From the NCBI GenBank assembly GCA_024138025.1, contig JAMXBD010000361.1, forward strand, positions 868,001 to 932,000: a stretch of 64,000 nucleotides of DNA. The letters run 5' to 3'. Made by a program: the position numbers and the translations under genes. This DNA is from Combretum micranthum. Lineage: Eukaryota > Streptophyta > Magnoliopsida > Myrtales > Combretaceae. The notes under the pieces are model-generated. The model did no database searches, was not told the origin of the DNA, and saw only the letters and a list, made by a program, of their open reading frames with translations. Every line of letters starts with the position of its first letter. The stretch's first letter is position 1. Positions 24,293-36,265 of this stretch are shown here, piece by piece.

Positions 24293-27200
24293 CTAAGCCC
24301 CTAAAACCTTAAATTCAAGTAAAATATTAAATTTCCTTTTAATTAGATTTCTTAGAATTAATTTCTAATGCCAATTAGCTAATTCTATTTCTTACTTCTT
24401 AATTTCCAATTCTAAATTCCTAAAGCTTATAACCTAAAAGCCTAATTCATCATATAAAACCCTAAGCCCAATAACATAAAATGCAAGCCCATTAACATTA
24501 AATTTAAGCCCATAAACCAAAGCCTATAAAGCTTAAAAAATCAAAGCCCATTAGCTCATGAAAGCCCATAAGACCATATTAGCTATTATGCACCATCATA
24601 CACCTTATAAAACCTAATGTCTAGAAAAATCTAACAAGTAAAATGACCATAATGACCTTAGCCAGCTCTTGAACATTTCTAACCATAGGAAAAGACCAAA
24701 ATGCCCCTTAAATATCTACATAATGTGAACACAAGAAAATATCTTCTAATTCTAGAGAATTCTAATACATAGAAAAAGACCAAAATGCACTCAATTAATC
24801 AAGTAAAATGACCAAAAAGCCCCTAGACCTAATGGAAAACTCTAATTCGTTCCTCATTTTCAGTAGTCCATATCTCTCAAATTCTCTCTCAAAACACTCT
24901 AAAAAATCTCCCAAAAATACACAAAAACTCCTTTATCAACCAAGTACACAAGAGGTAAAGTATAACCTAAGTCTATGCTTCTAAATTTCTCTTTGATTCC
25001 TCATAATATAACCTTTATTCCAAATTAAATCTTACGTGAAATTAAAGACTATTGAAGAAGCTTCATCAACTTTTGAGTGGTAGAAGTAGTACTATTTGGT
25101 TGATTTTACTAAACCAAGTAAGTAATTATAATTAATTTATTTTATTATGTTGATAGCATTTAGATTCATGTAAATTACTAAAAATAAACTTAGATTAAGT
25201 ATTGATCAACATATATATGTATGAGCATAAAAATTGATATATATATATATATACACATATATGTGAATAGGCATGTATGTTTGAAATTTAAGTAATTGAA
25301 ATCATTGCACGTTTACATAAAGGTATGTGTGATATATGTTGAACTGATATATTTTTATTGAAATGAAATTATCAAATAAATATATGAATATACTAAATAT
25401 GATTTCTATTGAAATACATAAGTATGTTTGTTTATGTTGATATGTTGGAATTTTGGGAAAGTTTGTGTTGTTGATGATGATTTGAGTTATGATTTATGAT
25501 TCAAGTTGTAAAAATATAATTCTATATATATACTAGGTAGTAAAACATAGAATAAACATATTTTAAATGATTTAAATATGCTGAAAAATCAATTTCAGTA
25601 TGGATAGCTTAGTTTATCAAATTTAAATTAAATATTACATGAATTTATTTTTGGATGAAATTTATCAAATTGATATAATAACATGTATATATACAGACTG
25701 TAAATTTTTGTGATTTTTGAAATACATTTACTATTTTTAAAAATTAAATTATAAAATAGCAAAACAGGGCAAAACAGTGTTCGACCAGCAGCGATGACAT
25801 GAATGTTTATAGCTGAACCAGTGAGTTTTTCTTCTTGTTTTTAGGTGAGACTATTACGTTTTGAAAGCTTAAGAAGTCTATGTTAATGTGGTGTAAAGAA
25901 CTGGCCAAGAACCAGCAGGGTTAATGGTAAAAATTGATCGAACTGATCGGTCGCCAGCATTATTCCCTGTTTCCGACCAGATTAGATGAAATTGATATTA
26001 AAACCCTAATTAACTAATTATTTTAGGCCAAATGAACTTATAAAAATGTAAATATATGTGTTATGAAATTTAAATAAAAATTTGAGCTTAAGAACCCATG
26101 TTTAAGATAGTAAGTCGATTTATTAAAGTTTGGGTGCACACAAGCTTTTTTTATAGAAAATGGAATATTAGAATCTAAGATAAATTAATTCTAATAAAAT
26201 AAATATAAATAATGTATTCACATATTAAAATATGAATTTTAAGATGAATAATTAATTATTTTGATTTTATGATTTTATTTAATAAAATAGGTATACATAT
26301 GGCATTATAAGATAATATAAACATAATATAAAACTAGTTTAGATTCCTTAGCATATTTAGATGTAAAAATAAGACTATAAGTGATATAAATAGAATAATT
26401 ATATTTAAAATGAGTTATTTTACTAGATAAAATTTTATTAAATTTAACATAGGACATGTTATTGAAAATTACCATTTTAAAGACTTAATTACTATAAAAT
26501 GGGTTTAGTAAACTAACTTGGATATAAAATAAACTTGATTGATTAATTCTATTTAACTTGGCTAAATTAAGCTAATATAGATTTATTAACCAATATTGGC
26601 TTTGTAAATACTTTAGAGACTAGCAGCTAACCTAACTAGTAAACTCTTATATGATCAAATTAACTGATAATTGGCTTAGAGATAATTGCAATATGATAGA
26701 CCATGAATAATAAGAGAAGTATTTTGTTTCAAATGTATATTTACTAAAAAACTAAGAACTTAATACATGTTCGATATAAGTTGATAATTGAATCAAATGC
26801 TTATATGAATTAATTTTTTGAAATAGATATTTGTTAGGAGTCTGACTCTTGTTTTATCTTTTGGCCTATCTTCTATTTATCCAGATTTTATATCAAGTAC
26901 GCAGTGACTTGCATATTGCATGCTAAGATAGGCATTCTAAATGAACTAATACTTAAAGTTGGCTTTAATAATTGCTTGCTGCTTGTGCGTGGCCATTTTT
27001 GAGACCTGGCCCAAGGGGCGACAACCTTGCTAAGCAGTGCCAGCACGGTAGTTAGGCGCTTAGGCCATCATGGGTGGCTTGACGGGTAGCTGATGGGGAA
27101 AACGGTAGCGAGATAACGTCTACCTGGATCGAAAAGAAGTAGTATAGTGTGGTTCATGACTATGGGCGTCGATCACTGTATTATGGATCGTAAACGGTAG

Positions 27201-28159
27201 AGATACGTAACGACTATGACCCCTAAATGAGGCTATTACTCATAGAGGTAGGAGATATAGGTAATCGAGCCATCCATACCAATCTCTTCAGTAGTTGTTG
27301 CTGCTCAGGATCCTTAGATTTCCAACGTGTTGTCGAAGTGTGAGTGCTCCACTATTGTTTGCCATACTTTAATTTAAAGATATAAATTATTGGTTGTTGC
27401 ATTGCATATAAAATAGGCATGTGTGCCCATCTCATGTGTGCTTGTGTTGCTGTCATACTGGGCTTCAGCCTATTCCTTTCTTTTTTCAGGTGATGATCTA
27501 GATGCTTTTGATTATTGGGTATGGGACGACTCTAAAAACGCTTATTAACGAGTTGAGTGCCTAGGAGGATTGAACTGTTTATGCTATTGGCAAAAGTTAT
27601 TGATCATCTTTTCAAACTTATGATTTGATGATGGCACATCTATGAGCCCATGTTTATATTTTGAGATACTAGACACGGTGTATTTTGAGATACCTGACGG
27701 TATGATACTTATTTATAAATGTTGGTCAACTCATAGAAATAGCATGTTTGGAAATCATTTTAAGAAATTTATTTTCCGCTGTAAATTTCTAATTATTTCC
27801 ACAAATGAATTCAATGATTTTGTAATTTAAATTTATTTAGCAACGATCATGATAAACTGTAGATTAGGTTAGCTTTAACGTATAATGCACAATGTTATAC
27901 GTGGCGACTGACATGCCTTGGACCAAGTTTGCGGCATGACATATATGATGCTTAACTAAAGAACTTAAATTATACTTAATAATAAAATCATTTTAAGCGC
28001 ACAAAAACACATAAGCCTAGTGTTTTTTTTTTTTTAAACCACAGAACTTTTCTCTGAAATGTGGTTAAGTATTAAATTTAGAGACCTAGTTTGATGCCAA
28101 TTGAAAATCCAAGCATCACCAGGTTATTACACGCATGTATGTGGACGTGAAATTTAAAT

Positions 28160-29338
28160 TGTTGAACTTGAGAGTTCAATGTGAGTTTTGATGAGATAAT
28201 TTAATACACAATCAACTATTTATTTGTTGTAAACTATACTTGATTAGTTAAATATATATATGTGTGCTTTATGCATGTTTGTGCGTGTTTTCTGCAGGTT
28301 TTTAATAGGAACAGTGTTGGTCAAGGGAAAGCCAAAGGGTCAACAGGATTAAGAATGCACAAATAAGTGGTTGGGGGGTTCATCGAGGTCTAAACAAGTT
28401 AAGAGGTCAAGGCTTGATCAAGGCTCGACAAGTTAAATCTGATGCATGATAAGCTTGATAAGCAAACCGAGGGTCAAGCTTTGGGCTTAATGTGTTAAAA
28501 TGATTGAGGATCGACCAACTTAGTATAAGGCTCGACAAAAGTTTAAGAGAGCAAGTGCTATCGTAGATCACATCGAGGCCTTGAAGTGATGAAGCTTAGG
28601 ATGCGACAAGTGAAAATTTGAGGCTTGAAAAAGCACTTGTATGGAAGATTGTTGAGGGCTAAGTTTAAGCATGACAATTGAAGTATGATAACTATGTTGA
28701 GGCGTGACCAAGCTGATGTGAAAGAAAAGGAGCCATTGGAGTACATTTAATGCACAGTAGCTAAGAGACATTGTGTCTAATAGATTTTCATATTTCAAAG
28801 GCTATTTATATACAAACTCCATAACACCAACGTGAAGAATAGAGTACCAAATTATTTTACAAGCTTATTAACTATGATTAAACAAATTCTTGTTTCTTGT
28901 TCTCTTATACATAATATTTACAAATATTAAGAGAGAGAAAATTTATTCTAGTGCTTAGCCCTTATTTATTGCTATTCATATAAAAGCACTTAGAAAAAGA
29001 TAGAAAATTTATTATTATTTCCTATGGGTGTCATATTGCTTGTTTCGAGCCAACTCTTTAATATTAATATAATGGTGGTAAAGACCACGAATGAGACAAT
29101 TGGTGGACCATGGAAAGTAGGCAAAGGGCCGAACTCCACGTTAAATTTTGTGTCTTAGTTTTTCCTTTATCCCTCCTTTTGTTTTATGCATATTATTTAT
29201 TATATTTCTATCCGCTGTAAATTTATTTGAGTTTTTTTTTTATTTTGCTACTTTAAACTTTCATATTTTTTTAAAATTTAAGTTTTGGGCAAAATACTCA
29301 ATTTATCCCCTCTTAAGTATTCCTAGGGTATATTTTCA
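28160..29338 (+). mobile_element. Copia 5' LTR
   Basis: The unit begins TGTTGAACTTGAGAGTTC and ends TATTTTCA, 2 bp before a primer-binding site and about 60 bp before a Copia gag frame. The position and TG...CA ends make it the 5' LTR of that element (1179 bp). Its middle (about 28320-28610) is a cassette of reiterated motifs such as AGGCTCGACAAG and GGTCAAG. A matching 3' LTR and a target duplication were not found, so the element is truncated. Confidence 0.7.
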
Positions 29339-29340
29339 AT

Positions 29341-29352
29341 TAGTATCAAAGC
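29341..29352 (+). other. Primer-binding site for initiator tRNA-Met
   Basis: TAGTATCAAAGC matches the usual plant retrotransposon site TGGTATCAGAGC at 10 of 12 positions; both differences are G to A. It lies 2 bp after the LTR end and would have primed minus-strand synthesis. Confidence 0.7.
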
Positions 29353-29398
29353 TAGTCTCTATTATTTGTACGCTTAACCGTAAAATAGAGTAAAGATC

Positions 29399-30480
29399 AT
29401 GATAGTTAATACACTAGGGTATCTTGAGGGGCAAGCTATGAACAGATCTCCACTTCTATGCATGGATTATTACCTTTATTGGAAGTGTAGGGTGAAAATA
29501 TTTTTTTGGAATGTTATAGAAAATGAACCTTTTAAAATTGATGGAAAATAAGAAGCAGAGTTTTTTAAAAGAAGATTGGAAAAAGCTTGATTTAAATGAA
29601 ATTGCAATGAATATTTTACATTATGGATTAAACGAAAGTGATTTTAATAGAATATGTATATGCTCTTTTGCTAAAAAAATTTGGGATGAGCTAGAAAAGA
29701 CTTATGAAAGAATATCTCGATTTAGAGATTCCAAAATAAGTCTTTTATGTGGACAATTTGAAAATTTTAAAATGTTCCCCAATTAAACTATAGATGAAAT
29801 GCACAATTGGTCTATTAACATAATTAATCTTCTAAGTGTGCCTGGGAAGAACTTTACTAATTTTGAAATCAATTCTAAGCTTCTCAGGTCACTTTCAAAG
29901 GATTGGAAAGCAAGAGGACAACAATAGAGGAAGCACAAGATCTCAACGCCTTGAGCAAAGAAGAGCTTCTTGGTGTGCTTAAAACCCATCATCAAGAAAC
30001 AAGGAGAAGAAGGCAACAAGAAGGCTATTGCCCTAAAGACTACAAGACATGACTCAAGTGATAAAGAAGATATAGATGATCAAGAGGATCTTATCTTAAT
30101 GGCCAAGAAGTTCAAAAAATTTATGAGGCCAAAGTCTAAGAAGATGGGGGATGATAGTAGATCCTCTAAGCACAAGAGAAAGGATGTGATCACATGCTAC
30201 AACTGCCAAAAGCCAGGACATATCTAGCAGTATTGCCCATTGCTTAAAAAGAGATCAAAGGAGGAGAAGAAGAAGGCCTAGATGGCTATATGGAGTGATG
30301 AGGACTCATTAGGTTCAGATGATGAGAATGTGTGCTTCATGCCCTTAAACATTGAGGTAATGTCTCCTTATAGTGCCAATAGAGTTCTTCCCTTTCCTAA
30401 CATACAACCAACTTATCTAGTGACTCCTCCTTTAGTTTCCTATCCATCATGCTACCCTTCCTTTAGATCCCAAAGAGATT
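29399..30480 (+). pseudogene. Copia gag polyprotein remnant
   Basis: The frame opens MIVNTLGYLEGQAMNRSPLL and continues through DYYLYWKCRVKIF, matching the start of plant Copia gag (EGQS..RPPLF.G.NY.YWK.RM). Next comes DWKKLDLNEIAMNILHYGL, then FNRICICSFAKKIWDELEKTY, the UBN2-type gag domain. At about 30197-30236 is the zinc knuckle CYNCQKPGHI-stop-QYC (CX2CX4HX4C), in which a stop codon replaces a basic residue. WSDEDS follows. Stops at 29552, 29786 and 30225 and frame changes make it non-functional. Protease, integrase and RT are missing. Confidence 0.85.
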
Positions 30481-31281
30481 AAATTGAATGTGACTAATCT
30501 CTAGTTTGTTGCTTGGGATGGTCTTCTTACTCCAATCTATTAAGCTGCCTCGTATTAAATCAATTTAAACTCTAAAGGAAATGGATGATCAGTTGGAGTA
30601 TCATCCATCCAAGCTTCCCCAATCACGTCTCTAGTCCTTTGGGGTTGTCTACATATTCTCAAATTTGAATCTTCTTCTACATTTCCAAATAACAAAAAAG
30701 AATTAGGGGTTCACGGTTTGATTAATCTGTTTGTGGCTTTATTTTTTGAACCTAACCATAATGATCAGTTTTTCAATATCCCACTCATTAATTAGTCTAT
30801 TATAAAAGTTAATTGTTATTTTTTTTGGTTAATTGTTTTTATTTTCTATTTTTAACCATTTAACATAATAATTTCAATAAATTAAATTGATAGTTTCTAC
30901 AAACCTTATCTTTTTAGCTATTAACAAAGAGTTTTTCTTTAAATTATATATATATATATATATTAGACGAGCTTAAAAAAAAGGAAAATCAAATCAAGGA
31001 AAAGGGGAAAAACAAGCTCTTAGATGTATCATCATCAACAAAATCAAATCAAATCAATTACTACATTAACTTCCATCAAACATGGGATATAATATAGTAC
31101 TTTATTCAAAATTTAAGGAATATTAACACATTTAAATTATATGTATATAAAAAAACATATATAATATATTTAGAAATATTGAAATGGTTAACTGTTGGTT
31201 TTTTGTGGTTATAAACCGAAACAAAAAACTGGAAAAAAAATCGTAATCCTAAACTAAAACCAATAGACCACTTAACTATAT

Positions 31282-34200
31282 TGTCACGCCCCGAAGGGTA
31301 CCGTAAACGTGGCAGTCCGCCACATATAATATCAAGGCTTAAGAATGGCTACCTTAGTTATGCGAAAGCCTTAGTATTATATGTAAGGCGTCTAACACGG
31401 TAATAGGAGACGCTTTTGGGAAGCATAGTTTAAGTAAGTAAAGATAAACATACAAGAATCCAAAAATAAAGTATATCATATCATAAATAACCAAAGGTCT
31501 GTTACATAATTTCTTAGGGGCATACCCCCGCTAATTCCAATGATCGAGATAAACTTCGTAACATCCAAAATTAAAGATTTCAAAGGAATTCTAATCTAAG
31601 TCTTCGAGTAGATTTCCTCCAAAAGCTTCAACATAAAACCTATATGGATACTGGAAGGCCTCGGGCTCAAAAATAGGTGTTCCTGAGAATACAAATACCT
31701 ATAGGGGTATAAGCTTATGGGCTTAGTGAGTGAATCCCAAAATTCATACTCGAAGAAAATTATCAATCAAGTTTATTATTCAGACATATGAAATGCAACA
31801 ACCACGTGAGCATACAAGACATATGACTTTCCGGGAATCATATGTTGAATGAATTTACGCCCTTCATTCGGGGTTGGGTATTCAGGCCAATTACTGCCAC
31901 AACTTTTAAAAACACTTTTATAGATCTTACCGGCTCCTATACGCCATCAAAAACTTGTAGTTAATACAGGCTCTACTAGCCACCAATTTAAGTAGTTCTT
32001 ACTGGCTCCTACTCGCCACTTACATGATATACCGGTTATGTCTACCACCACTATTATACACTTGTCCCACCAATTGTATAGTAGTGAATGCAATGTGACT
32101 CAACATATGAAGTGCATGAATAATTTCTTTAATTAAAGTCTAGTAGTTACATTTAACTTCTTTCAAATGATCAACCAATTTCAATCACCTCAAGATATTA
32201 ATGCACATACAACTTTATTATAAACAAATCGAGTCTCGAAATACTTAGTATTCCTTCAACGTATTATCATACACTTCTTTTTTGATTTTGCCTAAATTCT
32301 AGTGCAACTAATTTTACAAGCACACTCGAGAGTATGAGAAAATTAACGGGAAGTAAACTCACTCGGCCATGATGACACCTTTCTTGAATTGGATGGGTCG
32401 TTTGGAAATTCCACCTAATCGTAGTAAACCTCGGGATACGAACAATCCTCCTCGTGATTATCTAATCAAGAAAAATACCCAAAATGAGTATTTCATGAAA
32501 TTCTATCCTTGAAGATTATAATCTTTTCTTAAAATCGTGGTAAAATCGTATAAGGGCAAATTCCAACTTAAAATGGCCATAACTTGCTCATTTTAACTCG
32601 GAATTTCGCCTATAATATACCGTTTTCTATCTACTCGAAAAGATCTACGCATTTCTAAGCTTATTTTTATAAAACTATGTCGTTTAGGTCCCGAAAAGGC
32701 AGTGACTAAATTTGCCACGAATTTGCAAAAACTTGTTTTCCTTCTTGTAAACAAAGTTCATTTGAAAAGATGAATATTTCAATTATTTTGTAAACTTTTG
32801 AAAGGTATATATTTATGTGTAATGACTCATAACAAATGTATGAAGTAAATGGAGTTGTCTCAACTTATAAAAATTAAGGTTTTAAACGACCTTGAACTTG
32901 AGATTCTATTGAATATTTATTTTGCTTTTGAAAGATCTTGAGTTATTGAGATTAATATTCTTTTTCTAAATTTAATCTCTTGTAATTTACTTAAATTCCT
33001 AAGGTGTGGTTTTATTTTCAAAACCTGGATTCAAAAGATAATAAAATGACATTTTTATTTTTGTAATGATTCCAAAAGAATATTTCTTGATGAAAGATAA
33101 GTTTTCATAAAACCTTTTGTTTATGTAAGAAAAATCATTCCCATGCATGTTCATGGGTTTTTGAGAAATCCATTTTCCATATTTATTTTAGAAAGAATCT
33201 TGAATTCAAGAGAACACTTTCTCATTTATTTTTGTTTAGACAAAAACATTATGTTCATGCATGAATATGAATAATCAGCTATAGAAATATAAAGGAACAT
33301 AATAACTTGAAAGCTTAATAAAGTAAATCAAGTATTGGGACCTTGGCTTCATCAAGGTACCCCGGGACTAAGAAAAGACTAGTCCCGAAAAGAAAAGAAA
33401 GTGAAATTGTTTTGACTTGATGAGGACAAGTCTAAGACTAGAATGACTAGTCTTAAAATCAACTTGAATTTAAATAACTTGAAATGAAGTAAATAAATTG
33501 CATAAAAGATAAATAAATTGTAAGACAATTAGCTTATATGCTCTAAATAATATATATAGTTATATAGATATATTAGATAGTAGAGAACATAAAAGAAACA
33601 TAAATGAACATAGAGGAATTATGTTTATGAACAAAAACAAAGCATGAACCTAATGTTACTTTCTTAACCTTCATGGTTTTAGAAAACACACACTAAGCTC
33701 ATACTAAGTAGATGAACATGAAGAATTCTTGAGAAATTTCTCACCTAAAGGAAGCTAAACTAAGGAGACTTCTCTTGAGAGAATTTGGAGAGAAATTTTT
33801 GTAGAGTAACTTTAGAGAAGAAGAGGTGTGAAAGAAGTGAAGGTATGAAGGGGTATTTATAGGAAAATGTGGGAGATAATTTATGTTAATTAAATCAATA
33901 AAAACAAAACAAATGGATGCATGAATGGGGGTGTGGCCGGCGCTATTTTGGAAGGAAGAGAGGGGAAAAATAATTTTTTTTTGTCTTTTGATTAATTAAA
34001 AGTAAGAAATGAAAGATGTGAAGTTGTATTGGAAATGAAAATGTGTAAGAAATAGGTGTATGGGTTGTAAGAATAGGTATAAGAAAAAGTAGAGATAGAT
34101 GAATAGTGTAGAATAGTAGAAAATAGTGTAATGTAAAAGTAGACATGACAATTAAATACCGATAGTAAGAAAATACGTGTATAAAAGCGATATCTGATAT

Positions 34201-34560
34201 TTCTAGCTACCGAAAAATTACGAAATTGATATTTTTGAAAATCTTATATTTTTACGTGTCTAACGGTATATCCGGAATATTTTTCCTATTCCGGGCTTCC
34301 GACACGTCTTTCAAGAATCATGTCCGATCGGGTTCAAAGGATACTCGAAATTCTTCAATCTGATTTTTTTATAAAGCCTATAGCTATTACGAACTATTAC
34401 AACTAATTTTTCCAACTTCGTTTTCTAGGGCTTGAGAAAACGGCAATGCCGGATTTAAACGGTTACGGTAAACTAGGGTTTTGTTTGACTTAAGAATCCG
34501 TTTGACTTCCGATTAGGGTTTAGGTCTTTAATTTGGATCCAAAATTTTCGGGGATTTACA
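31282..34560 (-). mobile_element. LTR-1 solo LTR B, 3279 bp
   Basis: It runs from TGTCACGCCCCGAAGGGTACC to GGGGATTTACA, colinear with unit A throughout. TATAT before and CATAT after form a 5-bp duplication with one difference. It has no coding sequence. The minus-strand TATAAATA at 33861-33854 fixes orientation. Donor-like CTTTAG/GTGAGAA (minus strand, near 33745) and acceptor-like ATTCTCAG/GAACACC (near 31683) match unit A. Degenerate tandem units with GGCTCCTACTCGCCA lie at about 31920-32030. It sits within the hAT element. Confidence 0.88.
33854..33861 (-). promoter_or_regulatory. LTR promoter TATA box (LTR-1 B)
   Basis: TATAAATA on the minus strand in the context CCTATAAATACCCC, at the position equivalent to the TATA of unit A. 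A donor-like site follows about 110 bp downstream. Confidence 0.65.
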
Positions 34561-34804
34561 CATATTTTTTTGAATTGGTTTTCCCATTTTGATTTGATTT
34601 TTTTCGTTTCATTGATTTTTTTACATACCCCTAAAAAGAATCTAGCACTAATATAACATGATCAAACCTTATCATTTTGGAATGCAACACCAAAGTCTTA
34701 AGGTATTTCTCTAACCATCTAGTAGATGTTAGAACCTTTTCAATTCTCTCCCATACTACCCTATTTTCATCCTTTTTGTTATAAACCTATCCATCAATAT
34801 ACTG

Positions 34805-35140
34805 CAGCTCTACCATCCTTTTCGTGAGGGTGGATTATATCATTAAAGTGCCCTAGGCATAACCACAAGTCGAATTTGCTACTATCGATGGCCCCCAGCT
34901 CTTTTCATAGTGCATTTTTTGTCATTATCTAAAGCACATAAATATAGGTAATCTTCAAATAAGAGAGCCATCGACCAGCAACACATTAGAGAAGATATGA
35001 TTTCTACTAAATCCCTAAACGACTACATCCATACCATTTGACCACCACAAGGCCAAACCTCCATATCTACCTTAGGAGGAACATAGAACCCATTTTCATA
35101 TCTTAGTCTTCTAAATTTTGATCATTTCTCCATTTGGTAT
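34805..35140 (-). pseudogene. L1-type LINE endonuclease fragment
   Basis: On the minus strand the translation gives GGLALWWSNGMDVVV (near 35060-35015), the conserved start region of the plant L1 endonuclease. It later gives SSKFDLWLCLGHFNDIIHPH followed by EKDGR (near 34885-34815), matching WLC.GDFNEIL...EK.GG. Several stops lie between. The catalytic Asp of GDFN is changed to His (GHFN). RT is absent. It may come from the same family as the RT fragment at 8505-9290, but they are 25 kb apart and need not be related. Confidence 0.75.
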
Positions 35141-35173
35141 TTTGTTTCCATTATAAACAATAGTCAAGGTTTT

Positions 35174-35334
35174 CACTACATGAAAATTGATCATTAGAGA
35201 CAGAAATTTTACGATGAAAAATTGAAAAGAGTAGTTATATATTTATAAATAGAATTAGTGATGATGATTTTTGCGATACAAATTTATTTTAAAGATAAAA
35301 ATTTTTGCTTGTAAAACTCAATTTTCTTGTAGTA
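35174..35334. mobile_element. CACTA-type MITE with 3-bp TSD
   Basis: The left end is CACTACATGAAAATTG and the right end, read on the minus strand, is TACTACAAGAAAATTG. Both match the plant CACTA terminus CACTACAAGAAAA. TTT flanks each side, the 3-bp duplication typical of CACTA transposons. At 161 bp it has no coding sequence. The right terminal base has mutated (CACTA to TACTA). Confidence 0.75.
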
Positions 35335-35402
35335 TTTGTAATCCAATGGTATAAGCATTAGTCTTTGATGGAATGAATTACGTTTGGTTCTTCTTTTTAA
35401 AT

Positions 35403-35797
35403 TGGCTAAATTACATAGAAATATATTAGTATTTTGGGTAAGTTTATTTAAGGTATCAATGTTTGTGGTAAATTCATTTAAGGTATTAACGTTTCAATTA
35501 GTTAAAAAAAAGAATCAACGTTTAGAGATTAATTTTTAAGGTATCAATGTTTCGGGTGGTTAAAAAGATGTATTAATGTTTTGTAAAGTAAGTCAAATAA
35601 GGTATTAATATTTGACCATTAATGAAGATTAAAGAAATTTAATTGAAAATTAATCCAAACATTAATGAACTTTAGAAAACATTGATATCTCGTTTTATTC
35701 ACTTACAAAACGTTGATTTTTTTTTAACCATTTGATATTAATACTTTATATGAATTTATCCACGTATTCATACTTTTTAGTGTAATTTGCTTTTTTG
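35403..35797. repeat. Long-TIR MITE, probably Mutator-like
   Basis: The left arm starts GGCTAAATTACATAG and contains TTTAAGGTATCAATG; the right arm, read on the minus strand, starts AAGCAAATTACACTAAAAAG and contains ATAAAGTATTAATATC. The whole is one imperfect hairpin rich in GTATTAA and CAACGTTT blocks. TTTTAAATT before it and TTTGAAATT after it could be a 9-bp duplication with one mismatch, but the exact right end is ambiguous because of a T run. Confidence 0.55.
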
Positions 35798-35894
35798 AAA
35801 TTGGTTAGAATATTGAAAAAATGGGAAAAGAAAAGAGATAGATAATGCATAACAAATAGAAACGCGGATTCACAACCACCCCACCCCACACCCC

Positions 35895-35895
<1 letters not shown>

Positions 35896-35933
<38 letters not shown>
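35896..35933 (+). repeat. Homopolymer run of 38 C residues
   Basis: An uninterrupted C38 tract follows a C-rich lead-in (CCACCCCACACCCCA at 35881-35895). Such a long C/G homopolymer is rare in plant DNA, and its true length is uncertain by most sequencing methods. The complementary strand could form a G-quadruplex. Two predicted glycine-rich frames over it on the minus strand are artefacts of the run. Confidence 0.9.
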
Positions 35934-35934
<1 letters not shown>

Positions 35935-36114
35935 CCAAAAAAGGAAAAAGGACAAAAGTGGTAGTTTGTGTGGATTGTTATCGTTAGATAAATCATGGAA
36001 CACTGCATGGGAACAATGGAACCACCACCATTTTCAATTCATTGCCCATACTTGAGAATAAAACAAACTAGGCCTTATGGAAATTTACAAAAAGAGATTA
36101 AAAAAAAATTATAT

Positions 36115-36265
36115 GTATGGTCCAGTCCATACATATATAATCACTCCTTGCCGACAAAGATTGAACCCCAGAATTCTCTTAGCATAATCGACATGTGCTA
36201 TATTTCTGAATCCCGTTCATTATATATTTTGTTTGTACTTAGTTTTTCATTTTTACAATTGAATA
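36115..36265 (+). repeat. Dispersed repeat, copy 1
   Basis: A block reading CATAATCGACATGTGCTAT and continuing through TTTGTACTTAGTTTTT recurs at about 52020-52120 as TATAATCGACATGTGCTATG and then TGTGTACGTAATTTTT. The two share roughly 90 bp in the same orientation. The identity of the parent element is unknown. Confidence 0.5.

Larger units (their letters stand above)
19679..27941 (+). mobile_element. LTR-2 family copy 1, split by an LTR-1 insertion
   Basis: The unit starts TGAAATATCCCGAATTTTACC and ends GCGGCATGACA. GATAT before it and TATAT after it give a possible 5-bp target duplication with one mismatch. Excluding the LTR-1 insert (20641-24297) it is about 4.6 kb. It shares conserved 3' landmarks with the copies at 37281 and 58594: TACGCAGTGACTTGC near 26899, CTCAGGATCCTTAGATT near 27305, GGGCTTCAGCC near 27460 followed by TTTTTTCAG, and ATACGTGGC near the end. 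A donor-like CCAAGTAAGT lies at 25114-25123. No protein-coding capacity was found. Confidence 0.7.
30704..34633. mobile_element. hAT-type MITE with 8-bp TSD, split by a solo LTR
   Basis: The element starts TAGGGGTTCACGG and ends ACCCCTA, so the termini are inverted (TAGGGGT). It is flanked by a perfect 8-bp duplication AAAAGAAT (30696-30703 and 34634-34641). Together these are diagnostic for hAT. Its own sequence is only about 650 bp (30704-31281 and 34561-34633); the rest is the LTR-1 unit B inserted inside it. It contains motifs of the GGTTTTTTGTGGTTATAAACC and AACCGAAAC type but no transposase. An (AT)n run is at about 30945-30962. Confidence 0.88.

Noticed and set aside
35746..36008. Two glycine-rich open frames on the minus strand
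   Set aside because: They are translations of the C38 run; frame openness comes from the homopolymer, not from a gene.
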